From Desulforamulus ferrireducens (GTDB taxonomy: Bacteria; Bacillota; Desulfotomaculia; Desulfotomaculales; Desulfotomaculaceae), in assembly GCF_002005145.1 (NCBI RefSeq), contig NZ_CP019698.1:2294001-2358000 (forward strand): a stretch of DNA of 64,000 bases. The letters are read 5' to 3'. Position 1 is the stretch's first letter, and every line of letters begins with the position of its first letter. Positions 51,199-59,321 of this stretch are shown here, in pieces. Both the position numbers and the translations under genes were made by a program. Below the pieces are notes generated by a model. The model worked only from the letters and a program-made list of their open reading frames with translations. It was not told the origin of the DNA and searched no databases.

Positions 51199-53556
51199 TT
51201 ATGTCGCTTGATACCGCATTACCCGCATGGCGTTAAGAATAGCCACCAAAGCTACGCCCACATCGGCAAAAACTGCCTCCCACATGGTGGCCACGCCACC
51301 GGCACCCAGGGCGATGAAGATGCCCTTCACTAGCATAGCCATGATGATGTTCTGCCAGACAATGCTGCGGGTTCGTTGGGCCACTTTAATGGCAGCTGCC
51401 AACTTGGTGGGTTCGTCCGTCATCAACACCACATCGGCGGCTTCGATGGCAGCGTCCGAACCCAAGCCCCCCATCGCCACACCAATGTCTGCCCTGGCCA
51501 GCACCGGTGCATCATTGATGCCGTCTCCCACAAAAAGCAGTTTATCTTTTGGGCCCTTCTCCCGGCTCAGGCGTTCCACCTGCTCCACCTTTTGATGGGG
51601 CAGCAGCTCCGCATGGACTTCATCCAAGCCCAGGGAGTTTCCTACCGCTTGACCAACCTCCCGGCTATCGCCGGTGAGCATGACCAGCTTTTCTACACCC
51701 AGTTCCTTCAACTGCCGCATGGCCCCGGCGGAATCCTCTTTCACTTCATCGGAAATGACGATGTGCCCGGCATATTGTCCATCCACCGCCAGGTGCACCA
51801 CTGTACCCAGTACCTTTTCCTTGCCGTGTTCAATACCTTCCTTATCCATTAGTTTGACATTACCGGCTAATATTTCTTGGCCAGCCACCCGCACCTTAAT
51901 CCCGTGGCCGGAAATCTCTTCGTAGGTTTCTATTTTCTGCTCATCAACCTTCCCCTGATGGGCCTCCTGAATGGAGCGGGCAATGGGGTGGTTGGAGTGA
52001 ATTTCTGCATAGGCTGCGTACTCCAGCAAGGCTTCCCTGGTCAACCCCTCTCTGGGTACCACCGAAGTCACCTTAAAGACCCCTTTAGTTAGGGTACCGG
52101 TCTTATCAAACACCGCAATTTTTACGTTGTTTAATGCCTCCAGATAGTTACCGCCCTTGACCAGTACTCCGTTACGGGAAGCCCCGCCAATACCCCCGAA
52201 AAAGCCCAGGGGAATGGAAACCACCAGGGCACAGGGGCAGGAGATAACCAATATCACCAGTGCCCGGTACAGCCATTCACTAAAGGTGGCACCGGGAATC
52301 AAAAGGGGTGGGAGTAGTGCCACGGCTAGGGCCCCAAAGACCACCACCGGGGTGTAGTAACGGGCAAACTTGGTGATGAAGTTCTCCGTCGGGGCCTTTT
52401 GGCCAGCTGCATTTTCCACCAGGTCTAGTATTTTCGCCACGGTGGATTGGCCAAATTCTTTGGTAACCTCTACGGTAAGCAGACCACTCTTATTTATAAA
52501 GCCCGACAATACCTCGGCTCCGGGTACCACCTCTCGGGGCACCGACTCGCCGGTCATGGCCGAGGTGTCCACCAGGGACTGGCCTTCGATAACCTTGCCA
52601 TCCAGGGGCACCTTTTCACCGGGTTTAACCACAATGATATCCCCCACCGCCACTTCTTCGGGGCTAACCTGCCGAATATTGCCATCTTCCTTGACATTGG
52701 CGTAATCGGGCCGAATATCCATCAGAGCTGCAATGGATTTGCGGGAGCGGTTGACCGCCATATCCTGGAATAATTCTCCCACCTGGTAAAAGAGCATCAC
52801 GGCCACCGCTTCGGGAAACTCTCGGATAGCAAAGGCCCCCAGGGTGGCCACACTCATCAGAAAGTTTTCATCAAAGACCTGCCCCCGGCTGATGTTGCGG
52901 GCACTCTTTAACAGCACTTCACCGCCCACCAGCACATAGCTGATGGCATACAGGATGGCCTCGGTAGTAAAGGAAAATTGGAAAATCAGGGCCACCGCAA
53001 AAAGCACCGCACTGGCCGCCAGCCGCAGCAGTTCCATTTTTTCGCCCAGCTTTTCCTCCTGGGGTGAGGGGGCCTTTGTCTCGGCGGTAATTTCCTTCAC
53101 CTCTACGCCCGGTTCGATACTATCAACCATATGCTTAATATGGCGTAGAATCTCGGCATTACTGCCTTCCGATGCCAGTTCCACCACCAGTTTCTTGGCC
53201 GGAAAATTCACCACCGCCCCCTGAATACCAGGGATTTTTTGCACCTGGGTTTCAATTTTGGCAGCACAGTTGGCACAGCTTAACCCCACCAACAGAAACG
53301 CTTTCCGGTGGGTAAAGTCCACCTTCTTTTCCGTAACCAGTACATCCGGCTCTAACCGCTTAACGATTTGCCGAATTTCTGCCAGTATTCGTTCCAATTC
53401 TTCCAGCCGCTCGGTTTCCAATGTAAGCTTTTTGGTGGCAAAATTTAGGCTGACCTGGCTAACTCCATCAATTTTACTGATCTGATCTTCTATCTTTGCT
53501 GCACAGGAAGCACAATTTAATCGTTCTAGGACCAATTCCTTTTTGGCTGTGGCCAC
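51199..53556 (-). CDS. cadA: Heavy-metal P1B-type ATPase with two HMA domains (CadA/ZntA-like)
   Basis: The 785-residue pump has two N-terminal metal-binding domains with L-N-C-A-S-C-A-A-K and L-S-C-A-N-C-A-A-K (near residues 12 and 92). The membrane metal site I-S-C-P-C-A-L-V, T-G-E-S-V-P, D-K-T-G-T-L-T-K and G-D-G-I-N-D-A-P motifs follow. The CPC motif and C-terminal helices with D-V-G-V-A-L point to Zn/Cd/Pb export rather than Cu. It lies at the edge of the metal island. The upstream region has no clear arsR, so its regulator is not identified. Confidence 0.93.
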   Translation of the reverse strand: MATAKKELVLERLNCASCAAKIEDQISKIDGVSQVSLNFATKKLTLETERLEELERILAEIRQIVKRLEPDVLVTEKKVDFTHRKAFLLVGLSCANCAAKIETQVQKIPGIQGAVVNFPAKKLVVELASEGSNAEILRHIKHMVDSIEPGVEVKEITAETKAPSPQEEKLGEKMELLRLAASAVLFAVALIFQFSFTTEAILYAISYVLVGGEVLLKSARNISRGQVFDENFLMSVATLGAFAIREFPEAVAVMLFYQVGELFQDMAVNRSRKSIAALMDIRPDYANVKEDGNIRQVSPEEVAVGDIIVVKPGEKVPLDGKVIEGQSLVDTSAMTGESVPREVVPGAEVLSGFINKSGLLTVEVTKEFGQSTVAKILDLVENAAGQKAPTENFITKFARYYTPVVVFGALAVALLPPLLIPGATFSEWLYRALVILVISCPCALVVSIPLGFFGGIGGASRNGVLVKGGNYLEALNNVKIAVFDKTGTLTKGVFKVTSVVPREGLTREALLEYAAYAEIHSNHPIARSIQEAHQGKVDEQKIETYEEISGHGIKVRVAGQEILAGNVKLMDKEGIEHGKEKVLGTVVHLAVDGQYAGHIVISDEVKEDSAGAMRQLKELGVEKLVMLTGDSREVGQAVGNSLGLDEVHAELLPHQKVEQVERLSREKGPKDKLLFVGDGINDAPVLARADIGVAMGGLGSDAAIEAADVVLMTDEPTKLAAAIKVAQRTRSIVWQNIIMAMLVKGIFIALGAGGVATMWEAVFADVGVALVAILNAMRVMRYQAT

Positions 53557-53631
53557 AGGATATTCCCTCCATTCTTGGATTTATTATGAACATAGGACAG
53601 TGTTGTTATGTGGCTAAATTGGGCTAGCCCA

Positions 53632-54111
53632 TTAGGGGTACTGTCTATTGCCCATCTCCTCGGATTCTCGGTGATATTGATACCACTCATAATCTGTCTT
53701 GTATGGTGAACCCATTTGTCGATATCCCGAATAATAGGAACCACCATGCCCACTGGCTGCCTGGTCCATCTGCCACTCCATGTGATGCTGCACCTGGGGA
53801 GGCTTGGCTGCTGGCTGACTCACCTGGGCAGGGGCAACGGGAGCCACGGTTTTAGGTGAAGTAGCCCCCTGGGACGGGTTTGCTTCCTTTTGCTGCTGGC
53901 TGGTTGGGGCTGGCTGGCTAGTTATTTTTTCTGTCACCAAACCTGCTTTGGTAGCTGGTTGCTCCCCAGTCTGGGTTACTGTATAATCAGGCTCTGGCAT
54001 TTTGGCAGCGGTGGTTTTCTCGTAGGAATAGAAATTTGCCAACACATTAGAAATGGGCTGGGCCGCCAAAAATAGCAAAGCCATAAAAATTAAGATATGT
54101 TTTTTAGACAT
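53632..54111 (-). CDS. Secreted Pro/Gln/Tyr-rich protein
   Basis: The 159-residue product has a signal peptide (H-I-L-I-F-M-A-L-L-F-L-A-A-Q-P-I-S-N-V-L-A, cut near residue 26). A low-complexity Pro/Thr/Gln-rich middle follows, with a C-terminal aromatic segment (S-Y-Y-S-G-Y-R-Q, D-Y-E-W-Y-Q-Y). No known domain. The signal peptide and aromatic tail resemble the secreted proteins at 56.9-58.7 kb. Two bipartite TTAAC...TTTGTGA boxes lie upstream (54172 and 54252). Confidence 0.7.
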   Translation of the reverse strand: MSKKHILIFMALLFLAAQPISNVLANFYSYEKTTAAKMPEPDYTVTQTGEQPATKAGLVTEKITSQPAPTSQQQKEANPSQGATSPKTVAPVAPAQVSQPAAKPPQVQHHMEWQMDQAASGHGGSYYSGYRQMGSPYKTDYEWYQYHRESEEMGNRQYP

Positions 54112-54171
54112 ACTCTCCCACCTTTCTATTCATTGCATAATCTATTCTAACGCCCCAACATCACAGCATTA

Positions 54172-54196
54172 TCACAGCCATTTAACATTTTTGTGA
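54172..54196 (+). promoter_or_regulatory. Bipartite box, copy at 54172
   Basis: TCACAG, four bases, then TTAACATTTTTGTGA. It is upstream of the secreted-protein gene that starts at 54111 on the minus strand. Confidence 0.6.
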
Positions 54197-54251
54197 CCTG
54201 CCGTTCCCTCCAGAACCGAACAGTCAGTAGCATTTTTTTATCACCACTCTG

Positions 54252-54320
54252 TCACAGGAATTTAACTTTTTTGTGATATAGAGCGGGTTTATGTCACAAA
54301 AAAGTTGGGATGTTGTAACA
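54252..54320. promoter_or_regulatory. Two inverted bipartite boxes, 54252-54276 and 54294-54320
   Basis: TCACAGGAATTTAAC...TTTTTTGTGA on the plus strand is followed 17 bases later by an inverted copy: TCACAAAAAAGTTGG then TGTTGTAACA. The same tail-to-tail arrangement occurs at 57279-57341 and points to divergent promoters. Confidence 0.6.
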
Positions 54321-54408
54321 GTGAGGATAACTTCCTAAGCTAACCTAAATAGCAAGGGCAGATTACCAAGAGATTTGCCCGGTAACTATCACTTAAGGAG
54401 GCCAGCCC

Positions 54409-54483
54409 GTGTTATTTAGAAAAAAGGAACTAACCTTGCAAGTTTACGAAAAAACCCTCACCCTCCAATGCCATAAAAAGTAA
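54409..54483 (+). CDS. Possible 24-residue peptide gene
   Basis: A GTG after TTAAGGAGGCC opens a 24-codon frame (V-L-F-R-K-K-E-L-T-L-Q-V-Y-E-K-T). The strong ribosome site and the inverted boxes upstream favour it. The coding length is very short and it overlaps a minus-strand miniprotein. It could also be the start of a gene that has been truncated. Confidence 0.35.
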   Translation: MLFRKKELTLQVYEKTLTLQCHKK

Positions 54484-54540
54484 CGGCAGCAACATACCAA
54501 ACCAGCCTCCCATCATGCCATAGCCCCAACCCCAGCCCAT
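54430..54540 (-). CDS. 36-residue Gly/Met/Trp-rich membrane peptide
   Basis: The ATG at 54540 follows an excellent AAGGAGGAG site. The product starts M-G-W-G-W-G-Y-G-M-M-G-G-W-F-G-M and continues into a short hydrophobic segment. It resembles the N-terminus of the small SHOCT-type or Met/Gly-rich membrane proteins of metal and envelope-stress loci but lacks their C-terminal part. It precedes nothing on the same strand except the secreted-protein gene at 54111. Confidence 0.5.
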   Translation of the reverse strand: MGWGWGYGMMGGWFGMLLPLLFMALEGEGFFVNLQG

Positions 54541-54648
54541 AATATTGATCTCCTCCTTCTTTACCTTTCTCTGTCCGATGTTTCAGATTCCGCTTAACCC
54601 CTAGTTTTTCCCGGAACACCATCATATTACAACAACATCCAAATTTCC

Positions 54649-56064
54649 CTACGGGCTATCTGCCCCTTCCTCTGGTGGCTGATTCAGAGGCAAAAAAACC
54701 GTAAATACCGCTCCCTTGCCCACCTCGCTGGCCACAGTAACCTTGCCGCTGTGTACTTCCACAATTTTTTTCACGATGGCCAACCCCAGGCCACACCCAG
54801 CACCCCGCCGGGAGCGGGACTTATCCAGCTTATAAAACCGCTCCCAAATATTCTCCAATTCCTCCGGGGGTATGCCGGGTCCGCTGTCTTTTACCGCAAA
54901 AAAGGCCCATTTATCCTGCACACCCAATTCCACCATAACCTTTCCCCTAGAAGGAGTATGGCTGATGGCATTATCCAATAAGTTGGTGAGTACCTGTTTT
55001 AACCGGTCGATATTGCCAAAGACCGTAATGGGTTCCCCCGGCAGTTTGGTGAGAATGGTTACCTCTTTGGCGGTGGCAATTTGCCTCATGCGTTCAGCAG
55101 TGATGTTCAGCAGCTTGTTTAACACCACATATTCCATATCCTCCACATGGCCTGCTTCCATTGACTTTAGTCTTAAAATATCATTGACCAAATCCTTCAG
55201 CCTGCCGGATTCATCAATGATATTTCTCAGGTAGAACTTCTCTTGGGTGGGGGATTTCACCATCTCGTCATGCAGGGCCTCGGCAAAGCCCTGAATCACC
55301 GTTAGTGGGGTACGAAGCTCGTGGGAAACATCGGAGACCAGTTCCTGTCTCAAACGGTCCAACCGTTCAATGGCCTCAATCTTTTCCTTTAATTGGGCAG
55401 ACATACGGTTTAAAGAAAGGGCCAGCCGCCCCACTTCGTCATCGGAGTTGACCTGAAGTTGTTTACCAAAATCCCCTTCGGCAATGGCTTTGGCCGCCTT
55501 GTCCATTTCCACCAAAGGTTTAATAAAACGAAGAAAGATCACCATGCTTAATACCGTAGACAACACAATGCCCAACAATGCCCCCAGCACAGCAAAGCTC
55601 AACATACGGTTGATTTGTTCTCGAATGGTGGCTAGGGGGCTATTGATAACCACCGCACCAATCACTTGATTATCCTTGCGGAGCGGCACTGAAGCCAAGA
55701 AAATATCCTGCTCACTACCGGATAATTTACCGGCAAAAACTGTGTTGCGGCCCGACAATACCTTTTCTAACAAACCAGGGTCCACCCCAATATCCGTGGC
55801 TTGCTGACCACTGGCCGGTTGGTCATACACCATCTTTCCCTGTTTATCCATAATAGAAATGCTGGCACCCAGAAACTGGCTCAAAATCTGCAGCCGTTCT
55901 TGAATAACCTCGGGACGTTCTTCTTTTCGGAAAAAGGTGGCCACTTCCTCCGCTTCATAGATGTAGAAGCGGGCCTGCTGGTCATAAAAGAAGGATTTAA
56001 TTTGGTGGGCCTGAATGGCCACGGAAAAGGCGAAGACAGCCAGCACCAGCAGTACAATGGCCAA
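54649..56064 (-). CDS. Sensor histidine kinase (partner of the OmpR-type regulator)
   Basis: The protein (about 471 residues from 56064) has an N-terminal membrane helix, an extracytoplasmic PAS-like sensor region with Q-S-x-G and F-L-A-S-V-P-L, and a second helix near residue 165. HAMP, the HisKA box V-S-D-V-S-H-E-L-R-T-P-L and HATPase motifs N-L-L-D-N-A, D-S-G-P-G-I-P and G-L-G-L-A-I-V follow. The start is uncertain. A TTG lies at 56064, but the frame continues upstream with K-R-S-L-V-T-K-L-W, running over the end of the regulator gene without an ATG. Confidence 0.92.
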   Translation of the reverse strand: MAIVLLVLAVFAFSVAIQAHQIKSFFYDQQARFYIYEAEEVATFFRKEERPEVIQERLQILSQFLGASISIMDKQGKMVYDQPASGQQATDIGVDPGLLEKVLSGRNTVFAGKLSGSEQDIFLASVPLRKDNQVIGAVVINSPLATIREQINRMLSFAVLGALLGIVLSTVLSMVIFLRFIKPLVEMDKAAKAIAEGDFGKQLQVNSDDEVGRLALSLNRMSAQLKEKIEAIERLDRLRQELVSDVSHELRTPLTVIQGFAEALHDEMVKSPTQEKFYLRNIIDESGRLKDLVNDILRLKSMEAGHVEDMEYVVLNKLLNITAERMRQIATAKEVTILTKLPGEPITVFGNIDRLKQVLTNLLDNAISHTPSRGKVMVELGVQDKWAFFAVKDSGPGIPPEELENIWERFYKLDKSRSRRGAGCGLGLAIVKKIVEVHSGKVTVASEVGKGAVFTVFLPLNQPPEEGADSP

Positions 56065-56090
56065 CCATAGCTTGGTGACCAGACTTCTTT

Positions 56091-56783
56091 TTAATGACCA
56101 TTTTCGAATTTGTAACCAACTCCCCGTATGGTTTTAATAAATACGCTGTGCCCAGCCTCACTCTCCAGCTTATTCCGCAGCCGGTTGATATGGGTGTCCA
56201 CCGTCCGGGAATCACCGCAGTAGTCGTAACCCCAGACCAGCTCCAAGAGTTGATCTCGATTGTAAATCCTGCCGGGGTTTTTGGCCAGGGTGAGCAAGAG
56301 TTCAAACTCTTTGGTGGTGAGATTAACGTTGTTGCCCCCTAGCTCCAACTCCCTGGTCAATTGGTTTAGCTTAAAGCCAGGGTAGGAGATCATGTGTGCC
56401 TCCCCCTTGCCCCCTTCGGCCCGCCGCAGCACCGCCTTCACCCTGGCCACCAATTCCCTGGTACTAAAGGGCTTGGTAATATAATCGTCCGCCCCCAGGT
56501 CAAGCCCCAGCACCCGGTCATTTTCCTCCCCTTTGGCCGTAAGCATTACGATGGGGATTTTTCTTTCCCGTCTTAGCATTTTGCAGACCATCCATCCGTC
56601 CAGTACAGGCATCATCAAGTCCAACAGCACCAGGTCGATGGTCTGCTTTTTCACTATGTCTAACACCTGTTGGCCATCCTCGGCTTCCACCACCGCAAAC
56701 CCTTCGGCCTCCAAGTAAAGTTTCACCAGTTCCCGAATGCGCTCATCATCGTCAGCAATTAAAATATTCTTCACCCTAACCAC
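56091..56783 (-). CDS. OmpR/PhoB-family response regulator
   Basis: The 230-residue regulator has a receiver domain with acidic D-D-D-E near residue 12, the phospho-acceptor Asp in L-V-L-L-D-L-M-M-P and Lys in I-T-K-P-F-S. A C-terminal winged helix contains L-T-T-K-E-F-E-L-L, R-D-Q-L-L-E-L-V-W-G-Y and R-T-V-D-T-H-I-N-R-L-R. OmpR-type proteins bind direct repeats spaced by about 11 bases. The TCACAG/TTAACATTTTTGTGA boxes in this region fit such a site. It is the probable controller of the neighbouring secreted-protein genes, by position only. Confidence 0.93.
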   Translation of the reverse strand: MVRVKNILIADDDERIRELVKLYLEAEGFAVVEAEDGQQVLDIVKKQTIDLVLLDLMMPVLDGWMVCKMLRRERKIPIVMLTAKGEENDRVLGLDLGADDYITKPFSTRELVARVKAVLRRAEGGKGEAHMISYPGFKLNQLTRELELGGNNVNLTTKEFELLLTLAKNPGRIYNRDQLLELVWGYDYCGDSRTVDTHINRLRNKLESEAGHSVFIKTIRGVGYKFENGH

Positions 56784-56876
56784 CTCTTTCGTGTCCTTAC
56801 TGCGTCCGTTTTCTTTAGCGGGTTGATAAGAAAACCAAACTTATTATACCCTCCCTGGTATTTTTTTGCGAAAAAA

Positions 56877-56898
56877 GAATAGACCCAATGGGCCTATT
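56877..56898 (-). terminator. Terminator of the secreted-protein gene at 56.9 kb
   Basis: On the minus strand GAATAGGCCCATTGGGTCTATTC forms a stem followed by TTTTTT. Confidence 0.8.
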
Positions 56899-56908
56899 CC
56901 TAAAAAAC

Positions 56909-57214
56909 CTACCAGGATGAACCTCTGTAGTTAGAGGGACTGTTCCAGTTGCCAGAGCCATACCAGGGGCAGCAAGAGTAGTAGTAGCCCTGGGGTGCCT
57001 GGGGTTGTGTGATTTGTGGTTGGGTTGATGGGGCATTGGGCTGGGTTGTTGGCTGTTGGGTGTTGGGCGCAGACTGTTGGGTGGTTGCAGCGGTTTGTAC
57101 CACGGCCTGGTCGTTAGTAACCACCGGTTCGGCAAAGACATTGGAAAGGGGCAGAGCCACCGTCAGTAGTGCTAAAACCCCCAGCAAACCCAATACCTTC
57201 TTGGTCCAATTCAT
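56909..57214 (-). CDS. Small secreted Gln/Pro/Thr-rich protein
   Basis: The product of about 101 residues has a signal peptide (K-K-V-L-G-L-L-G-V-L-A-L-L-T-V-A-L-P-L) ending near A-E-P. A Gln/Pro/Thr repeat region follows, with a tail Y-Y-Y-S-C-C-P-W-Y-G-S-G-N-W-N-S. The Y-Y-x-S-G/C-x-W-C-P-W segment is shared with the protein at 58445-58732. I chose the ATG at 57214. A GTG four codons earlier touches the AAGGAG site. A TTAACATTTTTGTGA box lies upstream (57279). Confidence 0.75.
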   Translation of the reverse strand: MNWTKKVLGLLGVLALLTVALPLSNVFAEPVVTNDQAVVQTAATTQQSAPNTQQPTTQPNAPSTQPQITQPQAPQGYYYSCCPWYGSGNWNSPSNYRGSSW

Positions 57215-57278
57215 GTTGGAACTCACTCCTTCTTTTTAGTATTTGCATTCATTTTATCCAAGTAATGTCACAGCTCTG

Positions 57279-57341
57279 TTACAGGTTTTTAACATTTTTG
57301 TGATATTCGCTAAATCACAAAAAGTTTACACAGTTGTAACA
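57279..57341. promoter_or_regulatory. Two bipartite boxes between divergent genes
   Basis: TTACAGGTTTTTAAC then ATTTTTGTGA (57279-57303) is followed by the inverted copy TCACAAAAAGTTTACACAG then TTGTAACA (57315-57341). One faces the minus-strand secreted gene and one the plus-strand miniprotein gene. Confidence 0.65.
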
Positions 57342-57414
57342 CTGCTGAGAAAAACCTTCGCTATTCTATACCTATGATATTTTGAACCCTACAACACGAA
57401 GGAGGTATACTTTC

Positions 57415-57603
57415 ATGACCCATGCACAAATGAATTTGAAAAAAATACAGTCCCAGATGACACTGGCCGCTCTCGTACATGAATTTGGCCCAGAGCATCC
57501 AAAGGTAACCAATTACCGAAAGAAACTGCACCAATTGACCCACGAAATGAAGCACCTAAAGGCCTGCCACTTTGGTAAGCCTGATCGCCAAATACCCAGC
57601 TAG
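57415..57603 (+). CDS. 62-residue helical protein, possibly Spo0E-like
   Basis: The ATG at 57415 follows GGAGGT. The product is two helices: L-K-K-I-Q-S-Q-M-T-L-A-A-L-V-H-E-F, a G-P-E-H-P-K-V turn, then T-N-Y-R-K-K-L-H-Q-L-T-H-E-M. This is the hairpin shape of Spo0E-type aspartyl-phosphate phosphatases, but the signature S-Q-E-L-D is replaced by Y-R-K-K-L-H. The call is therefore tentative. A bipartite box lies upstream and a good terminator follows. Confidence 0.5.
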   Translation: MTHAQMNLKKIQSQMTLAALVHEFGPEHPKVTNYRKKLHQLTHEMKHLKACHFGKPDRQIPS

Positions 57604-57613
57604 CCTCCCGCAC

Positions 57614-57637
57614 CCAAGCCGGTTCACACCGGCTTTT
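57614..57637 (+). terminator. Rho-independent terminator
   Basis: AAGCCGGTTCACACCGGCTT followed by TTTTC, right after the miniprotein gene. Confidence 0.9.
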
Positions 57638-57672
57638 TCTTATTTCAATTTAGTTCCTTACCACATAAACAA

Positions 57673-57702
57673 AACAGGCTGCCCCCTGCAGGGGCAACCC
57701 AT
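57673..57702 (-). terminator. Rho-independent terminator of the Asn/Gln-rich secreted gene
   Basis: On the minus strand GGTTGCCCC pairs with GGGGCAGCC around TGCAG, followed by TGTTTTGTTT. Confidence 0.8.
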
Positions 57703-57719
57703 CGTGTGTTCATATTTAC

Positions 57720-58406
57720 TTACCAGCCGCAGTTCCCCCAGTTGTTATAGCCTCTCTGGGACCACTGGCCATTGTTTTGCATATGATTGGACCAGTTTTG
57801 GTTCATATTGTTGTTCCAGTTATTGTTGTACCGTTGTGTGCTCTGGGTGCTAGCGGCGTTTGCAGCGCTCTTTTGGTTTTGAGGGTAGTACTTACTATAC
57901 CATTGCTGGCACATTTGCTGCATAGCCTGCCAGTTTTGTTGGCTAATTTGGCTATTTGGCTGCTGCTGTCTGTATTGGTTATACATACCCAGGCAATATT
58001 TAATCATTTGCTCACGGGTCATCTGGCTACCGTTTAACATGGGGCAGTTGGGCATACCAGTCTGTAGGCAAAGCTGGTACATTTGGTTATATAGATCATT
58101 CTGGGTGGTGGGAACTTTTTGGGTATTGCTGTTATTCTGAGTAGTAGTCTGGCTGTTGTTTGTGGAAACCTGAGCTACCTGTACGGCGGCTGCTTGGGTA
58201 GTCTTAGCCGCTGTGCTGGTAGTTTGCTTGCTGCTCTGGGTTGTATTGGTATTGGTGTTCATATTCATGGGATTGGGATCATTTTTCATCATCTCCACCC
58301 AGGATTGAGCCGGAGCTGCATAGGCGGCCCCCACTAGGCCTACGGCCATAATAAGTACCAGGAAGCTCATAAACCAACGCTTTTTCGGTAATTTCAAATG
58401 TAACAT
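57720..58406 (-). CDS. Secreted Asn/Gln-rich protein with Cys motifs
   Basis: The product of about 228 residues has a signal peptide (F-L-V-L-I-M-A-V-G-L-V-G-A-A-Y-A-A-P-A). A long Asn/Thr/Gln-rich linker and a helical core follow, with four Cys residues in Q-L-C-L-Q-T-G-M-P-N-C-P, I-K-Y-C-L-G and Q-Q-M-C-Q-Q-W-Y. The tail is Asn/Trp-rich (N-N-W-N-N-N-M-N-Q-N-W-S). The start may instead be the TTG at 58397, which is better spaced from AGAGAGG. It lies 38 bases downstream of the next secreted gene, so the two are probably one operon. No known domain. Confidence 0.75.
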   Translation of the reverse strand: MLHLKLPKKRWFMSFLVLIMAVGLVGAAYAAPAQSWVEMMKNDPNPMNMNTNTNTTQSSKQTTSTAAKTTQAAAVQVAQVSTNNSQTTTQNNSNTQKVPTTQNDLYNQMYQLCLQTGMPNCPMLNGSQMTREQMIKYCLGMYNQYRQQQPNSQISQQNWQAMQQMCQQWYSKYYPQNQKSAANAASTQSTQRYNNNWNNNMNQNWSNHMQNNGQWSQRGYNNWGNCGW

Positions 58407-58444
58407 CCTCTCTCTGCAAACATTTTTTGTTGTAGGTAGGCACC

Positions 58445-58732
58445 TTACCAGCACCATCCTCCCATCCGCCAACCATTATTATTGTAATTGGGGTTGTAGT
58501 TATTGCTGTTATTTTGGTACCAATCATAGTTTGTCTGATAGTTGGGATTGTGGTTAAACCAGGGGCACCAGTAACCGGAATAGTTGTAGTAGCCCTGTTG
58601 TACCGGAACGGATTGCTGCACAGCTGGCTTTGCTACAGTATTTTGGGCAGCCAGGGCGCTATTTAAGGGTAGAGCCACCGCCAATAACCCCAGAACTGCC
58701 AGCACCGCAAAACTCTTTTTCGCTAACTTCAT
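58445..58732 (-). CDS. Small secreted Asn/Tyr/Trp-rich protein
   Basis: The 95-residue product has a signal peptide (K-K-S-F-A-V-L-A-V-L-G-L-L-A-V-A-L-P-L-N-S-A-L-A-A) and a mature part of Asn/Tyr/Trp repeats. These include Q-G-Y-Y-N-Y-S-G-Y-W-C-P-W-F and D-W-Y-Q-N-N-S-N-N-Y, ending G-G-W-C-W. It shares the leader style and W-C-P-W-type core with the 56.9 kb protein. A TTAACATTTTTGTGA box (58796) lies about 60-90 bases before the start. First gene of a two-gene unit. Confidence 0.75.
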   Translation of the reverse strand: MKLAKKSFAVLAVLGLLAVALPLNSALAAQNTVAKPAVQQSVPVQQGYYNYSGYWCPWFNHNPNYQTNYDWYQNNSNNYNPNYNNNGWRMGGWCW

Positions 58733-58795
58733 TTTTTGTTTCCCCCCTTTCCTGTTGCTTTGAGCTTATCTTAACGAACCAACATCACAGGAATG

Positions 58796-58820
58796 TCACA
58801 GGTAGTTAACATTTTTGTGA
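58796..58820 (+). promoter_or_regulatory. Bipartite box, copy at 58796
   Basis: TCACAG, four bases, then TTAACATTTTTGTGA, a perfect consensus copy. A further TCACAG lies ten bases upstream, which could extend the direct-repeat array. Confidence 0.65.
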
Positions 58821-58923
58821 TAATTCCTATGGCTGTGATTTATGTCATTGACCACGTTCAAAGACCAAAGGGGCCCCCAATAAGGAGGCCCGTGGTTTAT
58901 AATATCTTGAATTTTGTATTGGC

Positions 58924-59310
58924 TTAAAATGATTCCTGCCACCTGGCCCGGTTCCCCCTAACGTCCACATGAAGAAAACTCTGCTTTGGGTAGGTACCAA
59001 TGCCATTAAAGCCCGCCTGCTCCGCTAGGCGGCTTAATTCTACCACAGCCAACCCCGGCACATGAATATCTGCGGCCATGCCCTTTAGGTGATAGGAATT
59101 CACTGCCCCACCCACAGCTCTATTGTGAGCGGGGCAGCGGTAGCCGCTATTCACCAGCACTGGTTTTTTCACTAGCTGGCGAAGGGTTTCTAGTTTATGG
59201 ACTAACTCGGATTGAACAAGCAATCTACCACAGCACCGACAGGCAAGCTCACCTTCTGTAAAGTGGGGCGTGATACGCTGCTCTGGTTTAGCTTTCTTCG
59301 CCTGCTCCAT
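58924..59310 (-). CDS. Peptidase M15-family (D-Ala-D-Ala carboxypeptidase-like) hydrolase
   Basis: The 128-residue protein has the M15 zinc motif: V-N-S-G-Y-R-C-P-A-H-N, S-Y-H-L-K-G-M-A-A-D-I and F-L-H-V-D-V-R. It is a small cell-wall hydrolase without a signal peptide, as in phage-type endolysins. Before the core it has a Cys set F-T-E-G-E-L-A-C-R-C-C-G. It is the last gene of a run with YvrJ, DUF2922 and DUF1659 proteins, a set conserved in spore-forming Clostridia. Possible secretion through a holin-like partner (YvrJ) is inference. Confidence 0.87.
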   Translation of the reverse strand: MEQAKKAKPEQRITPHFTEGELACRCCGRLLVQSELVHKLETLRQLVKKPVLVNSGYRCPAHNRAVGGAVNSYHLKGMAADIHVPGLAVVELSRLAEQAGFNGIGTYPKQSFLHVDVRGNRARWQESF

Positions 59311-59321
59311 TGTTACACCCC

